In this document: positions 35,871 through 43,967 of the stretch, piece by piece
How positions within the stretch are numbered: the stretch's first letter is position 1
Layout of the letters: each line of letters begins with the position of its first letter
NCBI GenBank assembly: GCA_011525805.1
Contig: WYBR01000013.1
Coordinates: 1 to 64,000, forward strand
Direction of reading: 5' to 3'
DNA from: Vicinamibacteraceae bacterium
Lineage (GTDB): Bacteria > Planctomycetota > Phycisphaerae > Phycisphaerales > UBA5793
DNA length: 64,000 bases
Made by a program: the position numbers and the translations under genes
The notes under the pieces: model-generated
What the model was told of the DNA's origin: nothing
The model's database searches: none
What the model saw: the letters and a program-made list of their open reading frames with translations, nothing else

Positions 35871-36756
35871 GTTGCCCGGGTATTGGCTTCGCCGATCCAT
35901 GAGCAAGGGCCTCGTCCTCGCCCCCGGCGCCTTTGATGCGCTCGTCGCCCGCGCCGTCGGACGGGCCGGCTTCGAGGCCGTCTACGTCTCCGGCGGCGCG
36001 ACCGCCAACGTCGCGGGCTATCCCGACATCGGGCTCATCTCCCTCACCGAAATGTGCCGCACCATCCGCGAGATCAGCCAGGCCTCGGGCCTGCCCACCA
36101 TCGTCGACGCCGACACCGGCTACGGCGAGGTCGAGTCCGTCATCCGCACCACCGTCGAGTACGAACGCGCCGGCGCCGCGGCCATGCACATCGAGGACCA
36201 GGTCTTTCCCAAGCGCTGCGGCCACCTCGACGGCAAAGAACTCATCCCCATCGACTCGATGTGCGAGAAGATCGCCGCCGCCGCGTCCCACCGCGTCACG
36301 AACGACTTCGTCCTCATTGCGCGCACCGACGCCGCCGGCGTGGACGGCTTCGACGCCGCCGTCGAGCGCGCCAACGCTTACCGCGCCGCCGGGGCCGACG
36401 TCATCTTCCCTGAAGGACTTACGAGCGAGAAGGAGTTCCGCGAGATGGCGCAGCGCTCGCCGGGGCTTCTGCTCGCCAATATGACTGAGTTCGGCAAGAC
36501 GCCCCAGATCACCGCCGATCGCTTCGCGCAACTCGGCTACCGCCTCGTCATCTTCCCGCTGAGCCTCATGCGGCTGGCGATGGGGCACGTGGTGCGCGGC
36601 CTGGCGGTCCTGCGGCGCGATGGCTCCCTCGCTTCGCTGCTCAACGAGATGCAGACGCGGGCCGAACTGTACGATCTACTGGATTACCGGCCGGGCGAGG
36701 CGTGGAGTTATCCGGGCCGCAGCGGCCGCGACCTTCGCGACCGCGGCCGGTCCTGA
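35863..36756 (+). CDS. prpB: 2-methylisocitrate lyase
   Basis: 297 residues in the isocitrate lyase/PEP mutase superfamily. The catalytic loop FPKRCGHLDGKELIP carries the KRCGH signature. The metal-binding region is DADTGYGEVESV, and ARTDAAGVDGFDAA is also typical. It splits 2-methylisocitrate to pyruvate and succinate. The ATG lies inside the last codons of hepT; a downstream ATG at 35899 would remove residues that relatives keep. prpC follows after 45 bp. Confidence 0.92.
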   Translation: MTELPGYWLRRSMSKGLVLAPGAFDALVARAVGRAGFEAVYVSGGATANVAGYPDIGLISLTEMCRTIREISQASGLPTIVDADTGYGEVESVIRTTVEYERAGAAAMHIEDQVFPKRCGHLDGKELIPIDSMCEKIAAAASHRVTNDFVLIARTDAAGVDGFDAAVERANAYRAAGADVIFPEGLTSEKEFREMAQRSPGLLLANMTEFGKTPQITADRFAQLGYRLVIFPLSLMRLAMGHVVRGLAVLRRDGSLASLLNEMQTRAELYDLLDYRPGEAWSYPGRSGRDLRDRGRS

Positions 36757-36801
36757 CGCCTCATCCGCCGGCCGCGCCGCCGACACAGGGGGAACGAACC
36801 A

Positions 36802-37926
36802 ATGCCCGACAAACAAGCCGCCGCCGCCATCGCCTCCGGACTCGAAGGCATCGAGGCCGGCACGACCTCCGTCTGCTCCGTCGAGCAGGGGCAACTGCTC
36901 TACCGCGGCTACGAGATCCACGACCTTGCCGAGCACGCCACGTTCGAGGAAGTCGCGCATCTGCTGCTCGTGGGGCACAAGCCTTCGACCAGCGAACTCG
37001 CTGCCTTCAAGCGCGAACTGGCGCCGCTGCGAAACGTGCCCGAGTGGATCCTCGACGTCGTCCGCCGCGTGGCGCCCAAGTCGCACCCGATGGATGCCCT
37101 GCGCACCGGCGTGAGCCTGCTGAGCCACATCGATCCCGACGTGGCCGACAACTCGCTGGCGGCCAATCTCCGCAAAGCCAAGCGCCTTCTCGCGGCCATT
37201 CCGACAGTCATCGGCGCCGGGCAGCGCGCCATCGACGGCAAGGCCACCGTCGCCCCCGATCCGTCCCTTGGGCACGCGGCCAACCTCCTCTACGTGATGA
37301 CGGGCGAGAGGCCCAGCGACCTCATCGCGCGCGCGATGGACGTCTCGCTCATTCTCTACGCCGAGCATGAGTTCAACGCCTCCACCTTCACCTGCCGCAC
37401 CATCGCCGGCACGCTCAGCGACATGCACTCGGCTGTGTGCGGCGGCATCGGGGCCCTCAAGGGCCCGCTCCACGGAGGCGCCAACGAGGCTGCCATGGAG
37501 ATGCTCAAGGAGGTCGGCACGCTCGAAAACGTCCGCGCGTTCATGGACAACGCCTTCGCTACGAAGCGCAAGATCATGGGATTCGGCCACCGCGTCTACA
37601 AGAACGGCGACCACCGCGCTCCGATCCTCCGCGAGTGGGGACTCAAACTCACGAAGGAGCGGCCGCAGTTCAGGAAGTGGTTCGACATCGGCGACGCGGT
37701 GCAGAAGATCATGCTCGACGAGAAGAAGATCCACCCGAACGTGGACTTCCCCTGTGGCCTGACGTACTTCACGATGGGCATCCCCGTGCCGCAGTACACG
37801 CCGATTTTCGTCGCGTCCCGCATCACCGGCTGGTGCGCCCACATCATGGAGCAGCACGCCGACAATCGCCTCATCCGGCCGCTGAGTGTCTACACGGGGC
37901 CGGCGAAGCGAAGTTGGAACGGGTAA
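36802..37926 (+). CDS. prpC: 2-methylcitrate synthase / citrate synthase
   Basis: 374 residues, the short dimeric citrate-synthase type. The catalytic residues are in place: His in GPLHGGANEAAMEML, His in FGHRVYKNGD, Asp in NVDFPCGLTYF. It condenses propionyl-CoA (or acetyl-CoA) with oxaloacetate. The methylcitrate role comes from its place behind prpD and prpB; sequence alone does not exclude citrate synthesis. GGGGGAA lies about eight bases before the ATG. Confidence 0.9.
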   Translation: MPDKQAAAAIASGLEGIEAGTTSVCSVEQGQLLYRGYEIHDLAEHATFEEVAHLLLVGHKPSTSELAAFKRELAPLRNVPEWILDVVRRVAPKSHPMDALRTGVSLLSHIDPDVADNSLAANLRKAKRLLAAIPTVIGAGQRAIDGKATVAPDPSLGHAANLLYVMTGERPSDLIARAMDVSLILYAEHEFNASTFTCRTIAGTLSDMHSAVCGGIGALKGPLHGGANEAAMEMLKEVGTLENVRAFMDNAFATKRKIMGFGHRVYKNGDHRAPILREWGLKLTKERPQFRKWFDIGDAVQKIMLDEKKIHPNVDFPCGLTYFTMGIPVPQYTPIFVASRITGWCAHIMEQHADNRLIRPLSVYTGPAKRSWNG

Positions 37927-38024
37927 TGGCAGGTGGCGGACGGCGAGCGCTCACCACAAAGGACACGAAGTCACAAAGGCGGCACGAAGGGACGAGCAAA
38001 GGTGTCGCGATGTGGGTCTGATCG
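37927..38024. repeat. short CACAAAGG-type repeat between convergent genes
   Basis: The 98-bp gap contains a run of CACAAAGGACACGAAGTCAC-type words. It is the same low-complexity style as the inverted pair between lemA and htpX. No gene is supported. Confidence 0.45.
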
Positions 38025-39014
38025 TTACGGCGACAGTCCGTGAATCAGGAGGAGCGCCGCGGGCAGGCACAACGCCGTCAGAACGAGCGAAACCGTCGCC
38101 GCAAGCACAACCCGCGCTGAGCGCGGTCGATCCTCATAACAGCGCATCGCGAGCGAATACGCGGACACCAAGACCAGCGCCGTCAGCACAATCGTGTTGA
38201 ACACCGTCGGCCATCCGAAGTAGTATGCCGGCTCGTTCAGTTTGATTCGCACGGTCTCACGCGCGTTGGCCAGCGAATCGCTGAAGAGCCACATGCCGCC
38301 GAGCACGAGCAGCGGGACGCAGTAGACCGTCATCCAGCGCCGAAGCAACTGCCGCGGACGTCGAAAGACATCCATCGCATACTCGGCAGCGCATTCCGGA
38401 CAGCACACCAGATCATCCTTGAGTGAAGCGCGAAGGTCGTAGCGACACGCCGCGCAGCATCGCCGATCCAGCCGCGCGCGGCGGCGGACCTGCATCACAA
38501 TCCATCCGACGGCACCCGCCGTCAGGCCATACAGCAGCGTGTTGAGAGCCAGTCCGCCCCACAGCGGTCTCACAGGAATCAGTCGATCCGATCCAATCTG
38601 AGCACCCGGAAGGGAGAGTCGAAGCCATCGATTCGGTAATACGAGCATCCCCGATGTCGAAGTCTGTTGTGTCGTTGCACCACCCCACATGTGATACACC
38701 CCTCGCGACGCCCGCAGGGGCCATCCCACGTCGATTACAGTAATGACCCGAAACTCCCAGTTCAACCCGGTGTACTCATGATCGGCGCCAATGGACGTGC
38801 AGGACACGGCGCCGCCGATGCCCCTCGATCCCCGGGCCCTCGCCCATGGTTCAACGCCAGGTAGTTCACGCCTCCAGATCGCGTGAGTCTCTGATTCTGG
38901 AATTTCCTCGTAGGCTGCTTGATGCGTAGTCCATGTCGCCATGCGCACGACGATCATGGCGTTGATGACGAACCCGAGCAGCAGGAGCAGGCCGATCCGA
39001 GTTGCAATTCGCAT
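38025..39014 (-). CDS. membrane protein with internal zinc ribbon
   Basis: 329 residues. An N-terminal hydrophobic helix is followed by an extracytoplasmic region, a second helix (LNTLLYGLTAGAVGWIVMQV), a ribbon CAACRYDLRA...CCPEC and three further helices near the C-terminus. It shares the ribbon-plus-helices design with the 29.2-kb gene, but the ribbon is in the middle. GC is lower than in most of the window. It lies 17 bp upstream of the mnmA stop... on the same strand but downstream in gene order, so it may be co-transcribed after mnmA. Function unknown. Confidence 0.7.
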   Translation of the reverse strand: MRIATRIGLLLLLGFVINAMIVVRMATWTTHQAAYEEIPESETHAIWRRELPGVEPWARARGSRGIGGAVSCTSIGADHEYTGLNWEFRVITVIDVGWPLRASRGVYHMWGGATTQQTSTSGMLVLPNRWLRLSLPGAQIGSDRLIPVRPLWGGLALNTLLYGLTAGAVGWIVMQVRRRARLDRRCCAACRYDLRASLKDDLVCCPECAAEYAMDVFRRPRQLLRRWMTVYCVPLLVLGGMWLFSDSLANARETVRIKLNEPAYYFGWPTVFNTIVLTALVLVSAYSLAMRCYEDRPRSARVVLAATVSLVLTALCLPAALLLIHGLSP

Positions 39015-39031
39015 AGATCAGCCCTCAGCGA

Positions 39032-40231
39032 CTACGACGCCGCGTCAATCCACCCGCCGCCCATCACCACATCCGGCTCGTCGGCGCGGTAGCACACAAC
39101 TGCCTGGCCCGGCGCGACGGCGAACTGCGGCTCGTCGAAGCACACCTCGATCGCATCCTCATCAAGACGCCGCACCTGAGCGGGAACGGGGTCGCTGTTG
39201 TAGCGGATCTTCGCTTCGCACCGGATCCACTCCCCTACTGGCGACTCATCGACGAGCCAGTTCGTCTCGCGCACTGTGCAGCCGGCGGCGAGGAGCATTT
39301 CGCGCGGGCCGACGGTGATGGTGTTGCGCTGCGCATCGCGATCGACGACATAGATCGGATAGCCCAGCGCCACGCCCACGCCGCGCCGCTGGCCGATGGT
39401 GAAATGCTGGTGGCCGGCATGCTCGCCGATTTCGCGTCCCTCGGGATCGAGAATCGCCCCGGCCTGCACCGCTTGGGGCGTGCGCCGCTTCACCAGTCCC
39501 GCGTAGTCATTGTCGGGGACGAAACAGATCTCCTGCGAGTCGGGCTTGTCGAAGACAGGCAGGTCGAACTCGCGCGCGAGTTGGCGGATCTCGCTCTTGC
39601 GGTATCCGCCGACGGGCAGGAGCATCTCGTTCAATCTCGCGCGCGGTGCGCCGAAGAGGACGTAACTCTGATCCTTGTCGCGGTCGACGCCGCGCAGGAG
39701 GCGAATCGCATCGCTGTCCCGATCGATCCGTGCATAATGCCCCGATGCGACGAAATCCGCGTCGATCTGCTTCGCGTAATCGTGCAACTTGCCGAACTTG
39801 AGCCAGTCGTTACACCGCACGCAGGGATTGGGCGTGCGGCCGGCGTTGTATTCGCCGACGAAGTAGTCGATGATGCGGCCGAAGTCCTTCTTGAAGTTGA
39901 CGACGTAGAACGGCACGCCGAGTTTCGCCGCCACGAGCCGCGCGTCGGCCGCGTCGTTGATCGAGCAGCAGCCCTGGTGGCCGATGCGGATGGGGTCTGA
40001 CGAGCCGCGCCCGTGAGGAAGCGGGTTTCTGCATTCTTCGGCGTCTTGTCCGCTTCCTGACGGGCGCGGTTCATCGAACTCCGTCAACTCATTGAACGTC
40101 TCGCCCGGCGAACCGAGGCGCATGAAGCAGCCGACGACTTCGTAGCCTTCGCGCAGCAGAAGCGCCGCGGCGACGCTGCTGTCAACGCCGCCGGACATCG
40201 CCACGAGAACTTTGCCGCGCTGCGTCGCCAT
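39032..40231 (-). CDS. mnmA: tRNA-specific 2-thiouridylase MnmA
   Basis: 399 residues. The PP-loop is MSGGVDSS (residues 12-19). The two catalytic cysteines lie in TPNPCVRCN and SQEICFVPD. The enzyme thiolates U34 of tRNA-Lys, -Glu and -Gln. Residues 53-78 (starting DEPRPSGSG and ending GRGSSD) are encoded by a palindromic repeat placed between RLGSPGE and HQGCCSINDAADA; relatives have a different, variable loop there. The frame stays open through it. A TATCCT box lies eleven bases before the ATG. Divergent from the RNase HII-like gene. Confidence 0.95.
   Translation of the reverse strand: MATQRGKVLVAMSGGVDSSVAAALLLREGYEVVGCFMRLGSPGETFNELTEFDEPRPSGSGQDAEECRNPLPHGRGSSDPIRIGHQGCCSINDAADARLVAAKLGVPFYVVNFKKDFGRIIDYFVGEYNAGRTPNPCVRCNDWLKFGKLHDYAKQIDADFVASGHYARIDRDSDAIRLLRGVDRDKDQSYVLFGAPRARLNEMLLPVGGYRKSEIRQLAREFDLPVFDKPDSQEICFVPDNDYAGLVKRRTPQAVQAGAILDPEGREIGEHAGHQHFTIGQRRGVGVALGYPIYVVDRDAQRNTITVGPREMLLAAGCTVRETNWLVDESPVGEWIRCEAKIRYNSDPVPAQVRRLDEDAIEVCFDEPQFAVAPGQAVVCYRADEPDVVMGGGWIDAAS
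39999..40075. repeat. palindromic repeat inside mnmA
   Basis: Two 26-bp arms (39999-40024 and 40050-40075) are imperfect inverted copies built on GCCGCGCCCGTGAGGAAGCG and its complement, with a 25-bp centre. A second copy of the same arms is in the SBBP gene at 52072-52146. Inserted length keeps the frame. Confidence 0.85.
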
Positions 40232-40260
40232 GCCGGTGGGCAAGGATAGTCCCGGGCCGC

Positions 40261-40266
40261 TAGAGT
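40261..40266 (+). promoter_or_regulatory. -10 box before the RNase HII-like gene
   Basis: TAGAGT ends seven bases before the ATG at 40274; a leaderless start is likely. No TTG-type -35 was seen. Confidence 0.35.
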
Positions 40267-40273
40267 GACCGCG

Positions 40274-41272
40274 ATGCTGGTCTACGCGGGCGTGGATGAG
40301 GCGGGCTACGGGCCGATGTTCGGCCCGCTGACCGTCGCCTGCGCCGTGCTCGCGCTGCCCGCGAACGACGCCGCCGCCGGGGCGCCGAAACTCTGGTCGA
40401 TGCTCCGCGGCGCCGTCGCGAAGCAGGTCGGCTCCGCGAAGGGCCGCATCGTCGTCTGCGATTCCAAGCGCCTCAAGCGCTCCGCCGCCGACGCCGACGA
40501 TCCCGCTCGCCACCCCCTCGCCCACCTCGAGCGCGGCGTGCTCGCGTTCCTGCGCTGCGTCGGCGCGACCGTTCCGGAGAGCGACCGGGCGTTGATCGAG
40601 GCGATCGCTCCGGGTGCGTGGGCGCATCTCGAGCGTGAGCCGTGGTACGGCGGGCCGGCGCTGGCGCTTCCGCTGGGCAACGACGCGACGAAACTGCGCA
40701 TCGACGCCAACGTCCTGTCGAAGGCACTGGAACGCGCCAACGTGGGCGCCGCCTCCCTTCGCTGCCACGCATTGAGCGAGGCGCAGTTCAACGAGGCGGT
40801 CGGCCGCGTGCGGACCAAGTCGGCTGCGAGTTTCCACCTCGTCGGTCGCCACCTCGCCGCGATCATGGATGTGTACGGCGAACATCATCCGCGCGTCGTC
40901 GTCGATCGCCAGGGCGCCCGCATGCGCTACCGCGAGCCGCTCCAGATGCTCTTCCCCGAGGCGATGATCCGCATCCTCGACGAGGAAGATTCAATCAGCC
41001 GCTACGAACTGGCGCTCAACTCCAGGCGCATGACCATCACCTTCACGGAGAAGGCGGAAGATTCGCACCTGCCCGTGGCGCTGGCGTCGATGCTCGCCAA
41101 GTACGTGCGCGAGGTGCTGATGATCCGCTTCAACCGCTACTTCGCCGCGCTGCGGCCGGAACTCAAGCCCACGGCCGGCTACGTCGAAGACGGCCGGCGC
41201 TTCCTCGCAGAGATCGAGGATCTCATCGAGTCGCACCGCCTCCCGCGCGAGCGGCTGGTGCGGTGCTGCTGA
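40274..41272 (+). CDS. RNase HII-like protein
   Basis: 332 residues. It opens with YAGVDEAGYGPMFGPLTVA, very like the RNase HII signature DEAGRGPLAGPV, with Asp8-Glu9 as candidate metal ligands. Further parallels are VVCDSKRLKR (DSK-L in RNase HII), VVVDRQGARM and the C-terminal SMLAKYVREVLM (S-x-IAKV-RD). It is longer than RNase HII (about 200 residues) because of an insertion of about 100 residues in the middle. It may remove ribonucleotides or R-loops, or be a divergent nuclease with another role. It is divergent from mnmA. Confidence 0.7.
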   Translation: MLVYAGVDEAGYGPMFGPLTVACAVLALPANDAAAGAPKLWSMLRGAVAKQVGSAKGRIVVCDSKRLKRSAADADDPARHPLAHLERGVLAFLRCVGATVPESDRALIEAIAPGAWAHLEREPWYGGPALALPLGNDATKLRIDANVLSKALERANVGAASLRCHALSEAQFNEAVGRVRTKSAASFHLVGRHLAAIMDVYGEHHPRVVVDRQGARMRYREPLQMLFPEAMIRILDEEDSISRYELALNSRRMTITFTEKAEDSHLPVALASMLAKYVREVLMIRFNRYFAALRPELKPTAGYVEDGRRFLAEIEDLIESHRLPRERLVRCC

Positions 41273-41286
41273 GCTGCCACCGTGCA

Positions 41287-42030
41287 TTATTCATCCATCG
41301 CCTTCAATCGCGCTGACAGCCATACCACGGCCTTGAGCAGCTGCGGGATGGATCCAAACCCAATCACCACCGTCGCGATGCGCTGCGCGAGCGACACGTC
41401 TTCCGCACCACCCGGCACAGATGCCCCCATTGTGTCGACCACAACCATCGTCGCAATCGCCACGGCCATTGCAAGCAGACTGCAAATCAGCGCAGTTCGA
41501 GGCACCCGGCGAATTAGCTCGGGGTCAGAGCATTTTGGCCTTTGCCATGCTTGGAATTCGTCCCAGCCGGATTGCGCCGCCGCCGCCGGAATCGACTTGC
41601 GCAATGCATCCACGAGTTCACGCTTCGCAACGGGAGTGTAGTTATTGAACACAATCACCAATCGTCGCCGCCCGTCGCGCAACACGACGCTGCCGCCCTT
41701 CGGTTGCCTTCGCCACTGCACAGCAGAAATCTCCGACGCCCGAAGTGCTTTCAAGCGAACGACGTCGCGGCGCTCAATCCGTCCAGTTCCCAGGACTAAC
41801 AGGTGTCGCTTGCACCACAGCAGCAGGTAAACGCTCAGAAGCACGAACAAGCCAGAGACGATGCAGGCAAACAACGAAGAAAAACGGTCCTGTGGTGAAT
41901 CCGCAACCAGGGCACCGATGCCGGAGCCCAGACTAGCAAGGCCAAACAAGGCTCCACCAAACCAGCCAATCGCTCGATCAGAAGGCTTCGTGCGAAACTG
42001 CCGGGATGTCCCCGATTGTTCACACCTCAT
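41287..42030 (-). CDS. hypothetical membrane protein
   Basis: About 247 residues from the ATG at 42030. Two N-terminal helices (WFGGALFGLASLGSGIGALV; FACIVSGLFVLLSVYLLLW) are followed by a PH-like beta region (LLVLGTGRIERRDVVRLKAL, VVLRDGRRRLVIVFNNYTPV) and two further hydrophobic stretches. No family was recognised. GC is noticeably lower than in the flanking RNase HII-like and ribD genes, which hints at a more recent origin. Convergent with the RNase HII-like gene. Confidence 0.6.
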   Translation of the reverse strand: MRCEQSGTSRQFRTKPSDRAIGWFGGALFGLASLGSGIGALVADSPQDRFSSLFACIVSGLFVLLSVYLLLWCKRHLLVLGTGRIERRDVVRLKALRASEISAVQWRRQPKGGSVVLRDGRRRLVIVFNNYTPVAKRELVDALRKSIPAAAAQSGWDEFQAWQRPKCSDPELIRRVPRTALICSLLAMAVAIATMVVVDTMGASVPGGAEDVSLAQRIATVVIGFGSIPQLLKAVVWLSARLKAMDE

Positions 42031-42110
42031 CGAACAACCGTATCCGAGGTCGGCCGAGGTCGCATGTCCCGCCGCCACTGAAGCGAGTCATCTCAGATCA
42101 GACGTGCCCC

Positions 42111-42116
42111 TAGCAT
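42111..42116 (+). promoter_or_regulatory. -10 box before ribD
   Basis: TAGCAT ends seven bases before the ribD ATG, the same spacing as before the RNase HII-like and MATE genes. A leaderless message is likely. Confidence 0.35.
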
Positions 42117-42123
42117 TGGTCGC

Positions 42124-43248
42124 ATGACCCGTGACCTCGACATGATGAACCGCGCTGCCAGCCTCGGCGCGCGCGGAATCGGGCGCGTCGAGCCGAATCC
42201 GCTCGTCGGCTGCGTCATCGTCGATCCGGCGGGCGCCATCATCGGCGAAGGCTGGCACAGGCGCTTCGGCGAGGCGCATGCCGAAGTGAACGCGCTGGAA
42301 GACTGCCGCCGGCGCGGCCGCGACCCGCGAGGGGCGACGATGTACCTCACGCTCGAACCCTGCGCCCACACCGGCAAGACGCCGCCCTGCGCCGAGGCGA
42401 TCATCAGCGCCGGCATCGCGAGGTGCGTCATCGCGCGGCGCGACCCGAACCCGCCCGCCGCCGGCGGAGCAGCGCGCCTTGAGCAGGCGGGCGTACGGGT
42501 CGAGTGGTTCGATGCGCCGCGCGCCATCCGCCTCACCGATTCCTTCGTCCGTCGCGTGACGCAGGGCCGGCCGTGGACCATCGTCAAGTGGGCGCAGACG
42601 CTTGACGGGGCGATCGCCACGCGCGACGGGCGCAGCCGTTGGATCTCCAGCGCCGCCAGCCGCGCCGCCGTCCATCGGCTGCGCGCGCGGATGGACGTCG
42701 TCATGACGGGCGTGGGCACGGTGCTCAGCGACGATCCGCTGCTCACGCCGCGCAACACGCGGCGCGTGCCGCGCCTGCCGCGGCGCGTCATCGTCGATCC
42801 CTCGCTCATCACGCCGATCGACGCGCAGGTGGTCAAGACGGCTCGGGAGGCGCCGACGTCGATCGCGGTCGATGAGTCGGCCGTGGCCGGCCACGAGGCG
42901 GTGATCGCGCAGTTCGTCGAGCGCGGCGTCGAGATTCTGCCTGTCGCGCCGCTGCGCGGCGACATCGACCTGGCCCTGCTCATGCGCCGCCTGGCCGACC
43001 AGCACGCCGCCACGCGCGTGCTCGTCGAGGCGGGCGGCGGCCTGGTCGGCAAACTCCTCCGCGCCGGACTCGTCGATGAGTTGATCGTCTACCTCGCGCC
43101 CAAGGTGCTCGGCGACGCCGAGGCCATCGGGCCGGTTCGCGGGCTCAACGTCAACTCGATGGAGGCGGCGCCGCGGTTCAGGCTCGGACGCCTGCGCCGC
43201 ATCGGGGATGACATCGAGGCGGTATACCGACCGGGGGCGGCGACGTGA
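42124..43248 (+). CDS. ribD: bifunctional riboflavin deaminase/reductase RibD
   Basis: 374 residues. The N-terminal deaminase has the zinc site HAEVNALED and EPCAHTGKTPPCAEAI. The C-terminal reductase begins near KWAQTLDGAIATRDGRSRWI and ends with GGGLVGKLLRAGLVDELIVY. It carries out the second and third steps of riboflavin synthesis from GTP. No other rib gene is adjacent. The ATG follows a TAGCAT box by seven bases. Confidence 0.95.
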   Translation: MTRDLDMMNRAASLGARGIGRVEPNPLVGCVIVDPAGAIIGEGWHRRFGEAHAEVNALEDCRRRGRDPRGATMYLTLEPCAHTGKTPPCAEAIISAGIARCVIARRDPNPPAAGGAARLEQAGVRVEWFDAPRAIRLTDSFVRRVTQGRPWTIVKWAQTLDGAIATRDGRSRWISSAASRAAVHRLRARMDVVMTGVGTVLSDDPLLTPRNTRRVPRLPRRVIVDPSLITPIDAQVVKTAREAPTSIAVDESAVAGHEAVIAQFVERGVEILPVAPLRGDIDLALLMRRLADQHAATRVLVEAGGGLVGKLLRAGLVDELIVYLAPKVLGDAEAIGPVRGLNVNSMEAAPRFRLGRLRRIGDDIEAVYRPGAAT

Positions 43249-43320
43249 GGAGCTCGTGGGACGCTCGGCGCGCTCCGCTCCGAGACCATCGCGTCGCGGC
43301 TAACCAAATGCCCTGACGCC

Positions 43321-43360
43321 TTGATCCCTTGATCCCTTGATCCCTTGATGCCTCGATGCC
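43321..43360. repeat. 8-bp tandem repeat
   Basis: Five units of 8 bp: TTGATCCC three times, then TTGATGCC and TCGATGCC. It lies in the 120-bp gap between ribD and the convergent atpC. No hairpin or gene was seen in it. Confidence 0.85.
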
Positions 43361-43368
43361 TTCTTCCC

Positions 43369-43785
43369 TCAGATTCCGCGTTCCGACGCGACGCGCGCCA
43401 TGCGGCGCTTCTCGCGGGCGGCCTGCTGAGCCTTCTCGCGTGCCTTGATCGCCTCCTCGTCGGCCGCGGGCATGGTCAGGGCCGCCTCGAGTTCGCGAGC
43501 CGCGTCGGAGGCGATGAGCGTCTCCGCCGGCGTGGACTTGTCGCTGAGGATCGTCAGCCGGTCGCCGAGCATCTGCGCAAAGCCCCCCTCGAGCATGTAC
43601 CACCGGCTGGCGCCGCCGGGGAAGTCCAGCCGCATCGAGCCGATGCCGACGCGGGCGAGCAGCGGGCTGCGCCCCGGCGCGATGCCGACCTGACCATCCC
43701 ACGCGGGGAAGGTGACGTAGATCACATCATCATCGAGCACCTGCTCTTCGGGGGTCACCAGCGTGCAGCGGAACGTCTCAGCCAT
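43369..43785 (-). CDS. atpC: F1Fo ATP synthase epsilon subunit
   Basis: 138 residues. The N-terminal beta-sandwich (FRCTLVTPEEQVLDDDVIYV, PAWDGQVGIAPGRSPLLARV) and the Ala/Glu-rich C-terminal helices match the epsilon subunit, which regulates the ATPase. GGAG lies eight bases before the ATG. It is not beside atpD or any other ATP synthase gene; the upstream gene is asnB, 182 bp away, and the downstream neighbour is convergent. Confidence 0.9.
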   Translation of the reverse strand: MAETFRCTLVTPEEQVLDDDVIYVTFPAWDGQVGIAPGRSPLLARVGIGSMRLDFPGGASRWYMLEGGFAQMLGDRLTILSDKSTPAETLIASDAARELEAALTMPAADEEAIKAREKAQQAAREKRRMARVASERGI

Positions 43786-43830
43786 GCTCAGATCTCCGGG
43801 CGTGGAAGCGAGTGTTCGACGACAGTGATG

Positions 43831-43871
43831 CGGGCGTCCCGCCCGCACGGCTCGAACGGGCGGGACGCCCG
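43831..43871. repeat. perfect 15-bp palindrome between atpC and asnB
   Basis: CGGGCGTCCCGCCCG (43831-43845) and its exact complement (43857-43871) flank an 11-base loop. It lies in the 182-bp gap upstream of atpC and downstream of asnB. There is no T-run, so it looks more like a dispersed palindrome than a classic terminator, though it could stop asnB transcripts. Confidence 0.85.
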
Positions 43872-43967
43872 TTCCTCCGATTGCGCATCGGTCGTCAAAC
43901 CCCCTTCAAGGGCAGAGTGTAGACGAAGCGGCGGGATGGTCAACGCTCGGCGACGGGCCTGGGTGTT

